A stretch of DNA of 64,000 nt from Neocallimastix lanati (nom. inval.) (taxonomy: Eukaryota > Neocallimastigomycota > Neocallimastigomycetes > Neocallimastigales > Neocallimastigaceae), in contig JACVTC010000009.1 in NCBI GenBank assembly GCA_016946835.1, positions 212,001 through 276,000 of the forward strand, written 5' to 3'. Each line of letters starts with the position of its first letter. Position 1 is the stretch's first letter. Position numbers and translations under genes: made by a program. Shown here piece by piece: positions 24,776 through 35,949 of the stretch. The notes under the pieces were generated by a model that was not told the DNA's origin, searched no databases, and saw nothing but the letters and a program-made list of their open reading frames with translations.

Positions 24776-26336
24776 ATGGAAGAAGATACCTTTTTAAATG
24801 CCAGTGCTACCAATAAAGATGGATTCGCTGGAGATCGTCGTTACTTTAAAGGATTTTTAGCAAAAATGAATCTAATATTCATGCTTGATCCCGAACGATT
24901 TGATAATGATCCAATAAAGGTTGCGTATATCATTTCTAGACTCTACGGCTCTGCAATGAACTGGGCTGCTACTTTAATTGAAAATAACGATCCATGTTTA
25001 AATAACTATCAACAATTCACCTCAAGATTTAAGGCTACTTTTGGGAGCTACGATTCGACTTTCATTGCTAACCAGAAATTGAAGACAATTAAACAGACGC
25101 ATCGGTGAAATAACAAACTATATTCTCGAATTCAATAGATATTCTGACGAATCTTCGTGGAATGAAGAAGCTAAAATGGATGCTTTCCTCAATGGACTTA
25201 ACGATCAAATTGCTACCAAAATATATGAAATGTTTCCAGGACCAAGATCTCTTTTCGCATTACAAACTATTGCCTCTAGACTAGATAGTCGTATTGCTGC
25301 GCATAGACAATTTTCTAATCCACAAAACAGATCAAATAATAATAATAATAATGATAACAGAAATAATAACAGAAACAATAATAATAGAAGACAAAATAAA
25401 GGAAAAAAGCCTTTCAAATTCAATACCCGAGGTCCTTTGTCTAATGAAGAAAAGGAAAGAAGAAGAAAAGAACATCTTTGTGCCTATTGTGGATCAGCTA
25501 ACCATTCCCTTGACCATTGCCCACTAGTAAACAGAAATAAAGCCTCTTCAAGCAGTTCTCATATCACTAATCTTGAACCTAAAACCATTCCAAGAATAAG
25601 AATTTCTGATCAACCCGATGTAAAGCTACCAATTTTTGAATTTTCTCTTAATGTTTCCAATATCTCTACAAAAACTAAAATTCTTCTGGACTGCGGCTCT
25701 CAACTTAATTTAATGGATGTATACTTCGCAAAAGAAAACAATATTCCTTACTCTAGTGAATGTAATCTCCCTAACGTATTTGGAATCGGCGGTATTCAGT
25801 CAATCATAGGTAAAACAGCACCAATATCCTTAAAATATAAAAACCACATTTGTAAAACAAGTTTCTATGTTGTTGACCTTCCTTCGTATTGTGCTATTTT
25901 AGGCATTGACTGGCTAGAAACTCATAATCCCACTATAGACTTTGCCTCAAAAGAACTCTCTTTCAAATCCAACTATTGTATTTCTAATTGCCTTGTACTT
26001 CCCAGCGCCTTCACTACTTATGCTCCTTTAAATACTATTAAAAAGAATGATAAAGAAGAAGAAAATAAAGAAAGTAATAAAATAAATAAATCGTTACCAA
26101 AGAAATTACTTCCATTTAAGGATATTTTTAGCGAAATATATGTGAATGCACTTTCTCGAAGACCTGATTATGCATCAAATGAAGAAGAACTGTCCTCTGA
26201 TATTCCTTTCAACGTCTTAAAACCTGATAATTTTTGCGCTGCCACTTCCATTGCTTCTTTAAATGATCAAATACTCCATGAATACAAGAAAGACAAATAT
26301 TATAATGAAATCTGCAAAAAACTCAACTCTAAATAA
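24776..26336 (+). pseudogene. Ty3/Gypsy gag-protease with RT-RNase H deleted in frame
   Basis: Gag starts at ATG 24776 (FLAKMNLIFMLDPERFDNDP; MNWAA). It shifts frame near 25090-25105 and continues to 26336. An Asn/Arg-rich tract and a zinc knuckle, CAYCGSANHSLDHC, follow, then an aspartic protease with LLDCGSQLNLMD (DCGS in place of DTGS) and ILGIDWLETHNP. After LLPFKDIFSEIY, the usual lead-in to RT, the frame passes directly at about 26140 into VNALSRRPDY, the linker normally found after RNase H. RT and RNase H are therefore absent, yet the frame is preserved. TAA stands at 26334-26336, with homologous reading beyond it. Confidence 0.85.
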
Positions 26337-27674
26337 GACTTTCCAGAATCTAATGAATTTTCTTTAAGCAACAACTTCTTACTCTTTGATGGAAAAATTT
26401 ATGTTCCCCTTAACTGTCGTTCTTCTGTATTAAATATCTGTCATGACTCCCCATCTGCTGGTCATTTTGGTTTCATGAAAACTTTCTCCTTAATCAATCG
26501 TGACTTTTGGTGGTCATCTATGCAAAAAGATATTAAAGACTATATTAAATCTTGTGAAATCTGATGTCGTTCAAAGGATTCTAGACACAAACCTTATGGA
26601 TTTCTGAACCCACTAGAAATTCCTGACCGACCTTGGACTTCGCTTTCCATGGATTTCATCACTGATCTCCCTTCATCTAATGGATATACTTGTATTTTTG
26701 TTGTTCTCGATAGATTCACAAAAATGGGTCACTTCATCCCATTTCCTAACGTTCCTTCTTCGGAAGATACTGCTAAGGCTTTCATGACTCATATTTTCAG
26801 ACTTCATGGATTACCAAATGAAATTCTTTCCGATAGAGGTACTCAATTCACTTCTAAATTCTGGACTTCTATATGCAAAACTCTCAATATCTCAATGAAA
26901 CTTTCTTCGCCCTTTCACCATCAAACTAACGGTTTAACGGAGAGGGTGAACTCCGTTGTAGAACAATTTCTCAGATGTTACTCTAATTTTAAAGGTTCAA
27001 ATTGGCATAATTATCTATTCCTTGCTGAATTCTGCTACAACAATTCTATTCAAGAATCATTAAATAAATCACCTTTCTACGCAAATTATGGTTACAACCC
27101 TCGCTTCTCACCAGCTGTGCCAAGTTCTATTGATGTTCCGCGTGCTGAAGAATTTACAACAAACTTAGCGAAACTTTTCAAACAATTAAAAGAAAATTTA
27201 AAACAAGCAAGAAATAAACAAGAAAAATTCGCCAACCAACACAGAATTAAAGCACCTGAATTCAAAGTAAACGACAAAATTTGGATAAACAGTTCACTCA
27301 TATTAAGAAATAAAAATAAAAAATTAAAACCAAGAAAGCTAGGACCTTATAAAATAATTGAAAAAGTTTCTCCAGTAACATACAAAATTGATTTTCCAAA
27401 AAATATAAGAATACACCCAATTATCCATGTATCAGAACTTGAGCCATACTACAAAGACAATTTTAAAAGAAAAAAGGAACCTCCACCTCCAGTTATAGTT
27501 AATGACGAAGAAGAATATGAAGTAGAAGAAATACTTGATAAAAGAAAACATTATGGAAAGATTCAATATCCTATTAAGTGGAAAGAATATCCTTTATCTG
27601 AAGCATCTTGGGAACCGGAAGAAAACCTCAACTGTCCAGAAATACTCAAAAAATTTAATAAATCAAACAAATAA
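26337..27674 (+). pseudogene. Ty3/Gypsy integrase with C-terminal chromodomain
   Basis: It continues the previous frame. The H2C2 finger region (CHDSPSAGHFGFMKTF) is followed by KSCEI-stop-CRSK, where TGA at 26562-26564 replaces a zinc-binding Cys. From 26649 the frame is intact. The DDE core has MDFITDLPSS, SDRGTQFTSKFW and HHQTNGLTERVN. A GPY module follows (KLGPYKIIEKVSPVTYKIDF), then a complete chromodomain at about 27516-27650 (YEVEEILDKRKHYGKIQYPI, WEPEENL). Chromodomains of this class direct integration towards modified histones. Together with the upstream block this is a plus-strand element without RT, so any movement would need enzymes in trans. Confidence 0.85.
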
Positions 27675-27980
27675 ACTTATATTTAGAAAATGAATCTATA
27701 ATATTAATTATACAAAAATTTATATTTATTAATATCAAATTTATTTCTATTAATATCAATATCAATAATCTTTATTATTTTTACTTATTAATATAAATAT
27801 TATTTAAATTCATGTAACCTTATTATTAATAATGTATTTTTATGTTTATCATGTATTGAAATTTTACACCAAATAACTATTAAAATAATTTATATATTAA
27901 AATAATTAAATAAAATTTTCTTAGTATAGTTTAGCCTAGTTTTGAGATTAGTCTGGTATCCGAATCCTAGAGGAGGACCA
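27675..27980 (+). other. 3' untranslated end of Gypsy element with polypurine tract
   Basis: Non-coding. It ends CTGGTATCCGAATCCTAGAGGAGGACCA directly before the LTR start TGTAACGAAAC. The purine stretch AGAGGAGGA is the likely polypurine tract. The same CTGGTATCCG plus purine-tract arrangement precedes the LTR piece at 15831. Confidence 0.55.
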
Positions 27981-28440
27981 TGTAACGAAACTCATAATGT
28001 AAGAATCTATAATTATTTTTAACAAAATAATTATATTTTCTTAGTTAGGTTATAATTAATATAACTTTTATTTAACTCATATTTCATTTATACAATTAAT
28101 TATAATTAATAATTTATTTAATTATATATTAAAATTTTATTTAGTTTAATATTAAAAATTTATTTAATCAAATAATTTTTATACATTTAAAATAATATTA
28201 AATTTATTTAATTATTCACTTAATTATTAAATTTATTAGTTTTAGTTTTCTCTCACTTATTAAATCATAAACTAAAACACTATTCTGTATTTTATCATGT
28301 ATTCTGTATTCTATCATGTATTCTGTATTGTATTAATCATGTATTTTATTATTAATGTATTGTTTTATATTTTTTATGTAAAGTTCTATAAAATAGAACT
28401 AAATAGATTAAATTTTAAATTTTATGATCGATATAACAGA
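27981..28440 (+). repeat. LTR family X, 5' part (3' LTR of the plus-strand Gypsy element)
   Basis: It begins TGTAACGAAAC. From about 28000 to 28431 it appears identical to 44096-44527. It includes four close repeats of ATTCTGTATT/ATCATGTATT around 28285-28345. It loses similarity after TTTTATGATCGA and ends shortly before the GATACGGG element. Confidence 0.65.
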
Positions 28441-28516
28441 ATTAATAATTACAATTATTTTATTATTTTAATATTTAGTATTATTTTTCAATAAAGTTTT
28501 AAAACAAATAATTAAT

Positions 28517-30258
28517 GATACGGGCTGGGGTTGAAACACTAAGATATTCAAAACAAAAAAAATAAATATTAACACATAACTATAAAAATAAATTTGGAAA
28601 CAAGAAAAAAAATTAAATTTTAAAATATTCTTTATTTAAATTTAAAATTAAAATTATTTGTTCCAAGTATTAAAAAGAAAGAAATTTATTCTTCTTTTTA
28701 TACTTTTATTTTAATACATTTTATTTATTATTAATATATTCTTTATAAAAAAAACTATTATAACTATTTTATTTTAATTTTTAACTATTATTTTAAATTA
28801 TTTTTTTTAAAAAAAAAAATATCATTTATTAAATTAAAATATAAAAAATTAATTTAGAGATTGTATCACGAAGGGCATTCCGGGCGGTAGCTTCTTCTTG
28901 ATATTGTTTTTCAGAGAGAGAATTATACAGAATTGATATTTTCTGTATTTTAGATCATTTTTTATTATTGAAATTCTGTATTTTAGTTCATTTTTATTTT
29001 TAATAAAGATTTAATTTATTTTTGATTTTTGATTTATTTTTAGTTTATTTCAAAGGTTTAGAAAATATTATACAGAAACTTATAATTCTGTATTTTACAT
29101 CAAATATTTATTGAAATAGGTTTTTATTATTCTTAATATAAAAATAAGAATTAATAATGATTTAAATATTATATAATTTTTAATAAGAATATTTAATAAT
29201 AATTTTTATTATATTTAATATTAATAAAAGATTTTTATTAGAATATTTAATAATAATTTTTATTATATTTGATATTAATAAAAGATTTTAATAAGAATAT
29301 TTAATAATAATTTTTATTATATTTGATATTAATAAAAGATTTTAATAAGAATATTTAATAATAATTTTTATTATATTTGATATTAATAAAAGAATTTTAT
29401 AAGAATATTTAATAATAATTTTTATTATAAAAGATTTTAATAAGAATATTTAATAATAATTTTTATTATATTTGATATTAATAAAAGATTTTTATTAGAA
29501 TATTTAATAATAATTTTTATTATATTTGATATTAATAAAAGAATTTTATAAGAATATTTAATAATAATTTTTATTATAAAAGATTTTAATAAGAATATTT
29601 AATAATAATTTTTATTATATTTAATATTAATAAAAGATTTTTATTAGAATATTTAATAATAATTTTTATTATATTTAATATTAATAAAAGATTTTTATTA
29701 GAATATTTAATAATTTTTATTATATTTAATATTAATAAAAGATTTTAATAAGAATATTTAATAATTTTTATTATATTTGATATTAATAAAGGATTTTAAT
29801 AAGAATATTTAATAATAATTTTTATTATATTTGATATTAATAAAAGATTTTAATAAGAATATTTAATAATAATTTTTATTATATTTAATATTAATAAAAG
29901 ATTTTTATAAGAATATTTAATAATTTTTATTATATTTAATATTAATAAAGGAAATTTATAAGAATATTTAATAATAATTTTTATTATATTTAATATTAAT
30001 AAAAGAAATTTATAAGAATATTTAATAATAATTTTTATTATATTTAATATTAATAAAAGAATTTTATAAGAATATTTAATAATAATTTTTATTATATTTA
30101 ATATTAATAAAGGAAATTTATAAGAATATTTAATAATAATTTTTATTATATTTAATATTAATAAAGGAAATTTATAAGAATATTTAATAATAATTTTATT
30201 TTATTATTATTAAGAGTATTTAATAGGAAATACAAGGTATTTAGTGACACCCCGTATC
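28517..30258. mobile_element. GATACGGG-ended non-autonomous element, copy 1
   Basis: It is 1742 bp from GATACGGGCTGGGG to CACCCCGTATC, flanked on both sides by ATTAAT (candidate target duplication; the hexamer is itself palindromic). The left third (28517-29180) is unique sequence, including a G+C-richer GGGCATTCCGGGCGGTAGC block at about 28873-28892 and two TTCTGTATTTTAG motifs. The rest is a 54-bp minisatellite. The same element occurs inverted at 40971-43531. No ORF is present. The superfamily is unknown to me. The terminal inverted repeat is about 8-11 bp. Confidence 0.65.
29180..30225. repeat. 54-bp minisatellite inside copy 1 (about 19 units)
   Basis: The unit includes AAGAATATTTAATAATAATT, then TTTATTATATTTGATATTAA, then TAAAAGATTTTAAT. 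Units differ by 3- or 9-bp losses and by GATATTAA/AATATTAA exchange. Confidence 0.9.
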
Positions 30259-30890
30259 ATTAATGATAAATAATAATAAATTAAACTATAAATATTAATA
30301 ATAGTAAATTATTATGAATTAATTAAATTAATTAAATTACTTAAATTACTTAAATTACTTAAATTAATTAGAATAATATAATTAAATAAATTAAACTAAA
30401 AATCAATATTAAATATTTTTAGTAAATTATTATAATTATAAATAATTAATTTCCTAAATTAGTTTTATTTTTATTTTAATTATATTAATAACTTTTATAT
30501 TATTTATTATAAAAGAAATATATTTAATATTTCTTCAAGTTATTATTATATATTCAATAATTGTTTTAATTATTATTTTTTTTATAATTAATTAAATTAT
30601 TTTTATATATATGAATTCAATACTTTTAATTAAAATATAAGAATTATGCTTAAATATATTAAATAGTTTATTTTTGCAAACAAATATTACTTTATTTTAA
30701 TTATTAAATATAAAAGAAAGAAAAATGTACTAAATAAAAAAGTAACGATTATTAAAAATTTATTCTTAATAAAAATATTAAAAATAAAATATTTTTATTT
30801 TTATAAATAAATAATAATAATAAGTTCAAATAATAATAATATTAAGAAATATTATTATTCAAACGATAACTACTAAATAGTTATCATTAA
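30259..30890. other. A+T-rich spacer
   Basis: There is no ORF or recognisable repeat except (TTAAATTAC)n-like triplication at 30330-30365. It ends in TTAA, the target site of the Gypsy element that follows. Confidence 0.6.
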
Positions 30891-31815
30891 TGTTGAGGTT
30901 CGGGACAGAATAATAATAAATATAGAAATAAACACTAAAATAAAAAAAAAATTAAAAAATTAAAATATATTTTTTTTTTAAAATATTTTATTTATTTATT
31001 TAATAAAAATTATTCAATTAAAAACTAAAAATTAATTAATTTCTTTAATAAGATTATATTTTTTTTTCAGATTATTTTTCTAAAATACAATTTTCTCATC
31101 TATTTATATTTTTTTTTTATCGTTAGAAATGGTCAAGCCATTTCTTTAGAATATCTTAGAGTTACATGTTTGAATTGTATTTAAATTATAAATTCATAAT
31201 CTATTCTATTATAATAAACAATTATTACATATTATTAAATTATAAACTATTTATTATTAATTGTAGTGAAAATATATTTTAAAAATAATTTTATTACTTT
31301 TACAGAACTATTAGTAATAGAGTATTATTTAATTTTATACTATTTTTAAATAAAAGTATTTTAGATTATTATCTATTATTAATCTTATTATAAATAAGGT
31401 GTATTTTGGAAGGAAGTATTACTAATTTTAATGACAAGGATCATGGATTTAAGTAAAATATTTTAAATCATTATTAATTATATTAATTTTTATTAATAAT
31501 AAATAATCTGTATTAGTAATATTTGTAAAATAAAATTTTCTTTAATAATAAAATATTGATAGAATAAATCATATTAATAAAACTAGATATTGATAATAAT
31601 ATTGATATTAATAATATAGTATTAATTTTAATAATAAAGTATTGATATTAATAAAGAATTTATATTAATAATAATAAATTTAATATTAGTAGTAATTTGG
31701 CAGTAATAGAACATAAGAAAGTTCCCCAAGTAAGGAAATAAATAATTTAATTTTAGTGGTTAGGTTATTTTTATGAAAAATAATAAAATTAACATTATTT
31801 GTTCATTCCTTAACA
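30891..31815 (-). repeat. 3' LTR of the 7.9-kb Gypsy element
   Basis: On the plus strand it begins TGTTGAGGTTCGGGACAG and ends CATTCCTTAACA. It is paired with 37882-38806 at a constant offset of 6991 bp along its whole length, so there are no length differences. Confidence 0.95.
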
Positions 31816-31873
31816 AGATGCCCTCGCTAAGACTCAAGCTATACAGAAGCTGAGTTAAACTTGATTATGTTCT

Positions 31874-34800
31874 TTAAGTGAACATTGCGTTCATTTGTAT
31901 ACCCGACTTAGGATCGGCCAATGTTACTGTGTTGAATTGTTTCTTAATTACTTGGAGTGGTCCAACAAAATATGGTTCTAACTTGGTTCGAGTAAAATTC
32001 CTTACTAAGACTAAATCACCAGGTTTTATTCTTTTAGCCTGATTCATACTATTCTTTTGTTCTCTACGAGTAGCCCAGTATTTATTTGCATTTTTGATAT
32101 TGGCCGCAGCTTCCACAGTCCATAAATAGTGATTGACAAATTTTTCCAATAGGATTTCATCCGAAGATTTGTTTACACTTTTAGTTGGTCTAGCAGCTAT
32201 GTCAAAGGGTTGTTGGTCTTCTCGTCCATAAACAAGTTCAAAGCTAGAGTGATTAGTAACCGAATTTTTGGTTGTACGAAGAGCCCATAAAGCGGAAGGT
32301 AAGACTTCGTCCCATTCTTTTTGTTTATTTCCTAAAAGTCTAAGTAGTTTTCCAATTTCTTTATTTCGGTTTTCTGTAAGACCGTTCGTTTCTGGATGAT
32401 AAGTTGTACTGAACCTCACATACACATCATAAAGATCTAGGAACATTTTTGTCATATCCGAATTGAATTGAACACCATTATCAGTTGTAATTGTTTGAGG
32501 CACACCATGACGAGAGAATACATTAATTAAAAATTTTATTACATCTTTTGAAGTTACATTTTCAGTTGGCTCGGCCTCTACCCATTTAGTAAAATAGTCC
32601 ACGATTACCAAAATATATTTATTATTGTTTGATGTTTTCTCTAGAGGTCCAATTATATCTAAACCTAAATGTGTGAAAGGTCCTTCAACTTCTGTAGGAA
32701 TATCTTCTGTTGGTTCTGGGTATGCTTTGGGTCTATTTAATTGACATTGTTCGCATTTTGAAATAATTCTTTTAATATCATTTACCATGTTGTTCCAATA
32801 GTAACTTTTTCGTAATCGTTGGTAAGTTTTATTATATCCTTCATGTCCTATGCCATGAGCTTCAAGAATGAGTTTGACCTTTTCATTAGAATCAGTGATT
32901 AATTTCCTATAAGTATTTCCATCTATAAAGTATTCAATTCCATCAATTGTTGTAAATTTTTCTTCCATAAATTCTTTTACAACTTTAGATAATAAAGATT
33001 CATCAACTTTTGAAGAGAGTTTTGTTGCCAATATTTTCTTATCATTTATACTTTTCATTCGAGAAAGAGCATCAGCTACGACATTCTTTTTGCCAGGTTC
33101 ATATCGAATTTCTACACCTAAAAGATTTACAGCTAAACACCATCTGGTTTGTCGAGCACTTGTTGGTTCTTTCTTGTTGAATAATCCTACTAAGGGTTTA
33201 TGGTCAGTATAGATTATTGTTTTAATGGGATTTCCCATAATATAAGGTTTAAATTTTGTTAAGCAATAAAATAGAGCAGTTCCTTCTAGATCTGTAATTC
33301 CGTAATTTCTTTCATGTTTAGTTAATGTTCTACTTATATAGTGTACAGGATGCTCTTTTTTCGTTTCATCATCTTTTTGTAATAGGACACCACCAATGCC
33401 ATCATACGATGCATCCGTTCGAATAATAAATTCTTTCTCGAAACATGGAAATTTTAAAATTGGTGAATTCATTAATTTTTCTTTAAGTATATTAAAGCTA
33501 TCATTTTGCTCTTTATTCCATCGGAATTCAACATCTTTTCTTAACAATTTGCAAAGAGGAGCTGTTATTCGAGCATATTTATCGATGAAGTCTCGATAAT
33601 ATCCTATCGCCCCTAGGAAAGACCGTAATTCATGGAGGTTTGAAGGAGGTTTCCAATTTTTAATTGATTCAATCTTGCTATCAAGAGGGCTCAGACCTTG
33701 TGCAGATACTTTGTGACCGAGGACTTCAACTTCTGTTTGCATAAACGAACATTTTTCAATATTGATTTTAAGTTTGTGTTCTTTGAAAACAGCGAGTACT
33801 TTAGCAATATGTTCGAGGTGTTCTTCTAAAGATTTTGAGTATATAAGGATATCTTCAATGAAATTGAAAACAAAATCACCAATGAAAGGAAAAAGAATTT
33901 TGTTCATCTCACGTTGGAAAGTTGCTGGAGCGTTAGTAAGTCCGAAAGGCATGACTTTGAATTGATAATTTCCGAATTTTGTGGTAAAACTGGTAACTTC
34001 AACGCTTTCTTCATCCATAAGTATTTGATGATATCCGAAGTAAAGGTCCATTGTAGTAAATATTATAGCACCATCTAAACTATCGAATATTTCATCAATA
34101 TTTGGAAGAGAATATGAATCTTTTATAGTAGCATCATTGACTTTTCTATAGTCATCACACATTCTCCATTTATCATTTGGTTTAGGAACAAGAACAACAA
34201 ACGAAGACCATTCTGAATATGATGGCTCAATAAGTCTTTTATTTATTAATTTAGTAAGTTCTTCTTTAAGAATATCTGTTTTTAGTTTTGAGATTCTATA
34301 AAATTTTTGTTTAATTGGCCTAGCACCAGGTTTAAGGTGAATTTTATGTGGAGATAAGTTCGAAGGTGTTAATTCTTCAGAAGAGGTCGCAATTATAACT
34401 ATATTATCTTCTAAAAGTTTAATTATTTGATCTCGATACTTTTTATTAAGAGTATTGATAAAATTTTCGTTATGAATATATTCTCGAGGAGGAAGACCTT
34501 CCATTTTCTTAAGTTCTTTCTTAATAGATTCATTAGAAATAGCTTTTACAAAACAAACTAATTTTTCTTCATTTTCATATTGATTGTTTATAGGAGCAAT
34601 TTCTTCAACCGATCCATTATCATTGAATTGGCAAAGACTATAAAGAATAGGATGAATAAACAATTTATGATCTATTTGAGTTTTCAAGTTAATAAGAATA
34701 TCAAAGAAAGGATCTTCTTTATCTATAACTCTACATGTAGCAACCATATGAAAATTATTAATTTGTATAGGAATATTGATTAAATAGTCTTCCGAATAAT

Positions 34801-35098
34801 CATCATTAATAGTTGCTAGTCGGATTCTTCCACGACTGATTCCAATAGGCTCATATACAGAAGGTAACTTTCTAAGGAATTGATTAGTAATAATATTTAA
34901 ATTACTACAAGAATCAATCAATGCTTTTCCTTTGACTCCTTCAACAGTAACGTCGACCATGGCTATATCATCTTCTTTGGGTTCTTTGTTTTTACTTTTA
35001 TAAGTGTGATCAAGATTATTAACTATAGTAGTAGTAGCACAAATGTTGTCAACGGCACCGGCTATCTTAATAGAATCTTTTTCTAACTTTAAACCTTT
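31874..35098 (-). CDS. pol: Gypsy pol: protease, RT, RNase H, integrase (open frame)
   Basis: The open frame runs 35098-31874; the first ATG is at 34960 (1028 aa from there). Protease: ALIDSCSNLNIIT (DSCS instead of DTGS/DSGS). RT (about 240-400): YRKVNDATIKDSYSLPNIDE, MPFGLTNAPATFQ, and the active site reads NFIEDILIYS, that is FIED where YxDD is usual (Glu about residue 369 replaces Asp). RNase H: IRTDASYDGIGG, TDLEGTALFYC, YTDHKPLVGLF. Integrase zinc finger: HGIGH...CEQCQ. The DDE core has LGLDIIGPL, TTDNGVQFNSD and HPETNGLTENRN. It ends without a chromodomain (GDLVLVRNFTRTKLEPYFVG). The frame is not joined to the upstream ORF: that ORF stops at 35089-35091, and a one-base length change in an A run at about 35096-35100 would join them. 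This copy is probably RT-defective. Confidence 0.9.
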   Translation of the reverse strand, partial: KGLKLEKDSIKIAGAVDNICATTTIVNNLDHTYKSKNKEPKEDDIAMVDVTVEGVKGKALIDSCSNLNIITNQFLRKLPSVYEPIGISRGRIRLATINDDYSEDYLINIPIQINNFHMVATCRVIDKEDPFFDILINLKTQIDHKLFIHPILYSLCQFNDNGSVEEIAPINNQYENEEKLVCFVKAISNESIKKELKKMEGLPPREYIHNENFINTLNKKYRDQIIKLLEDNIVIIATSSEELTPSNLSPHKIHLKPGARPIKQKFYRISKLKTDILKEELTKLINKRLIEPSYSEWSSFVVLVPKPNDKWRMCDDYRKVNDATIKDSYSLPNIDEIFDSLDGAIIFTTMDLYFGYHQILMDEESVEVTSFTTKFGNYQFKVMPFGLTNAPATFQREMNKILFPFIGDFVFNFIEDILIYSKSLEEHLEHIAKVLAVFKEHKLKINIEKCSFMQTEVEVLGHKVSAQGLSPLDSKIESIKNWKPPSNLHELRSFLGAIGYYRDFIDKYARITAPLCKLLRKDVEFRWNKEQNDSFNILKEKLMNSPILKFPCFEKEFIIRTDASYDGIGGVLLQKDDETKKEHPVHYISRTLTKHERNYGITDLEGTALFYCLTKFKPYIMGNPIKTIIYTDHKPLVGLFNKKEPTSARQTRWCLAVNLLGVEIRYEPGKKNVVADALSRMKSINDKKILATKLSSKVDESLLSKVVKEFMEEKFTTIDGIEYFIDGNTYRKLITDSNEKVKLILEAHGIGHEGYNKTYQRLRKSYYWNNMVNDIKRIISKCEQCQLNRPKAYPEPTEDIPTEVEGPFTHLGLDIIGPLEKTSNNNKYILVIVDYFTKWVEAEPTENVTSKDVIKFLINVFSRHGVPQTITTDNGVQFNSDMTKMFLDLYDVYVRFSTTYHPETNGLTENRNKEIGKLLRLLGNKQKEWDEVLPSALWALRTTKNSVTNHSSFELVYGREDQQPFDIAARPTKSVNKSSDEILLEKFVNHYLWTVEAAANIKNANKYWATRREQKNSMNQAKRIKPGDLVLVRNFTRTKLEPYFVGPLQVIKKQFNTVTLADPKSGIQMNAMFT

Positions 35099-35940
35099 TC
35101 AACTTGAGATCTGATTTTTGGTGATACTTCAAATAATTCTCCAAAGGTAATATTACATTTAGTAGTATTTAAGTCTTTAATAACATTGTAAGGTAGATGA
35201 TCAGCTATCATTTGGATCTTTCTTGGAACTCTAGGAATTTTGTTTCCAGGAAGTTTATTTACTTTTAGTTTCTCATTAATGAGTTTATTTAATGTATTAT
35301 TTGGAATACTATTTTCATCATTATTAGAAATAATATGATCAGTTTCATCAATATCAACAATTTCAATGGGCGAGGTGGAAGTAGATGCAAGTTCTGTATC
35401 ACTAACCTCTTTTCCTTTTTCTTTTTCTTTTCTGCGATTAGATAAATCTATATCAGTAATTTCCATAGGTGATTGAGAAGTACTAGCACGTTCTTTATCA
35501 CGAATTTCTTTTTCTTTTTGTTTTTCGAGATTGATTAAGGGCTGTGACATTATCGAAGGATGTATCTGACTTGATGTTTGTTTTGGAGTTGGATTAACTT
35601 TCAATTCATTTTCTTTCTTCTTTCGCAAAGCTGGAGTAACAATTGGTCGAGGATTATCTCTAAGACTTTTGTGAATTTTCTTTTCTTGATTACCTTTATG
35701 ATCTTTACTAATGTTATCACGCTTTCTTTTAAAAGCAGCAACCAAGTAGTCGTTTTCATCTTGAATTAAGTCAATATCTTCTAAATCATTGATGTCTTCT
35801 TCTTCGATTTCATCCTCAGATAATTCATAACTTTTTTTTTGATCTTCTATTTCTTCATGGAAGTAGTCATTAGCTGAAGATTGTTGATATTTAACGGAAG
35901 CTATTTTATTGACAATGGGAGTGCTTCTTCTCCCTTTTAG
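35089..35940 (-). CDS. Gag-pol spacer ORF entered by -1 frameshift
   Basis: The 284-codon frame (with stop) is open from the frameshift site to TAA at 35089. It is rich in Lys, Glu, Asp and Ser with repeated segments (STSQSPMEITDIDLSNRRKE and STSTSPIEIVDIDETD). There is no recognised domain and no natural ATG near its start; the first Met is near 35521-35745. That fits translation as an extension of Gag. Other Gypsy elements carry spacer regions between Gag and protease of unclear function. Confidence 0.6.
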   Translation of the reverse strand, partial: LKGRRSTPIVNKIASVKYQQSSANDYFHEEIEDQKKSYELSEDEIEEEDINDLEDIDLIQDENDYLVAAFKRKRDNISKDHKGNQEKKIHKSLRDNPRPIVTPALRKKKENELKVNPTPKQTSSQIHPSIMSQPLINLEKQKEKEIRDKERASTSQSPMEITDIDLSNRRKEKEKGKEVSDTELASTSTSPIEIVDIDETDHIISNNDENSIPNNTLNKLINEKLKVNKLPGNKIPRVPRKIQMIADHLPYNVIKDLNTTKCNITFGELFEVSPKIRSQVEKV

Positions 35941-35949
35941 TGATTTAAA
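35917..35949 (-). promoter_or_regulatory. Programmed -1 ribosomal frameshift signal
   Basis: On the sense strand the heptamer T-TTA-AAT (35949-35943) is in the gag frame in X-XXY-YYZ form. One codon (CAC) lies between it and the gag stop TAA (35939-35937). Eight nucleotides downstream is a stem-loop GGGAG-8 nt-CTCCC (35934-35917). The -1 frame is closed just before the heptamer and open for 284 codons after it. All parts of a canonical site are present. Confidence 0.75.
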
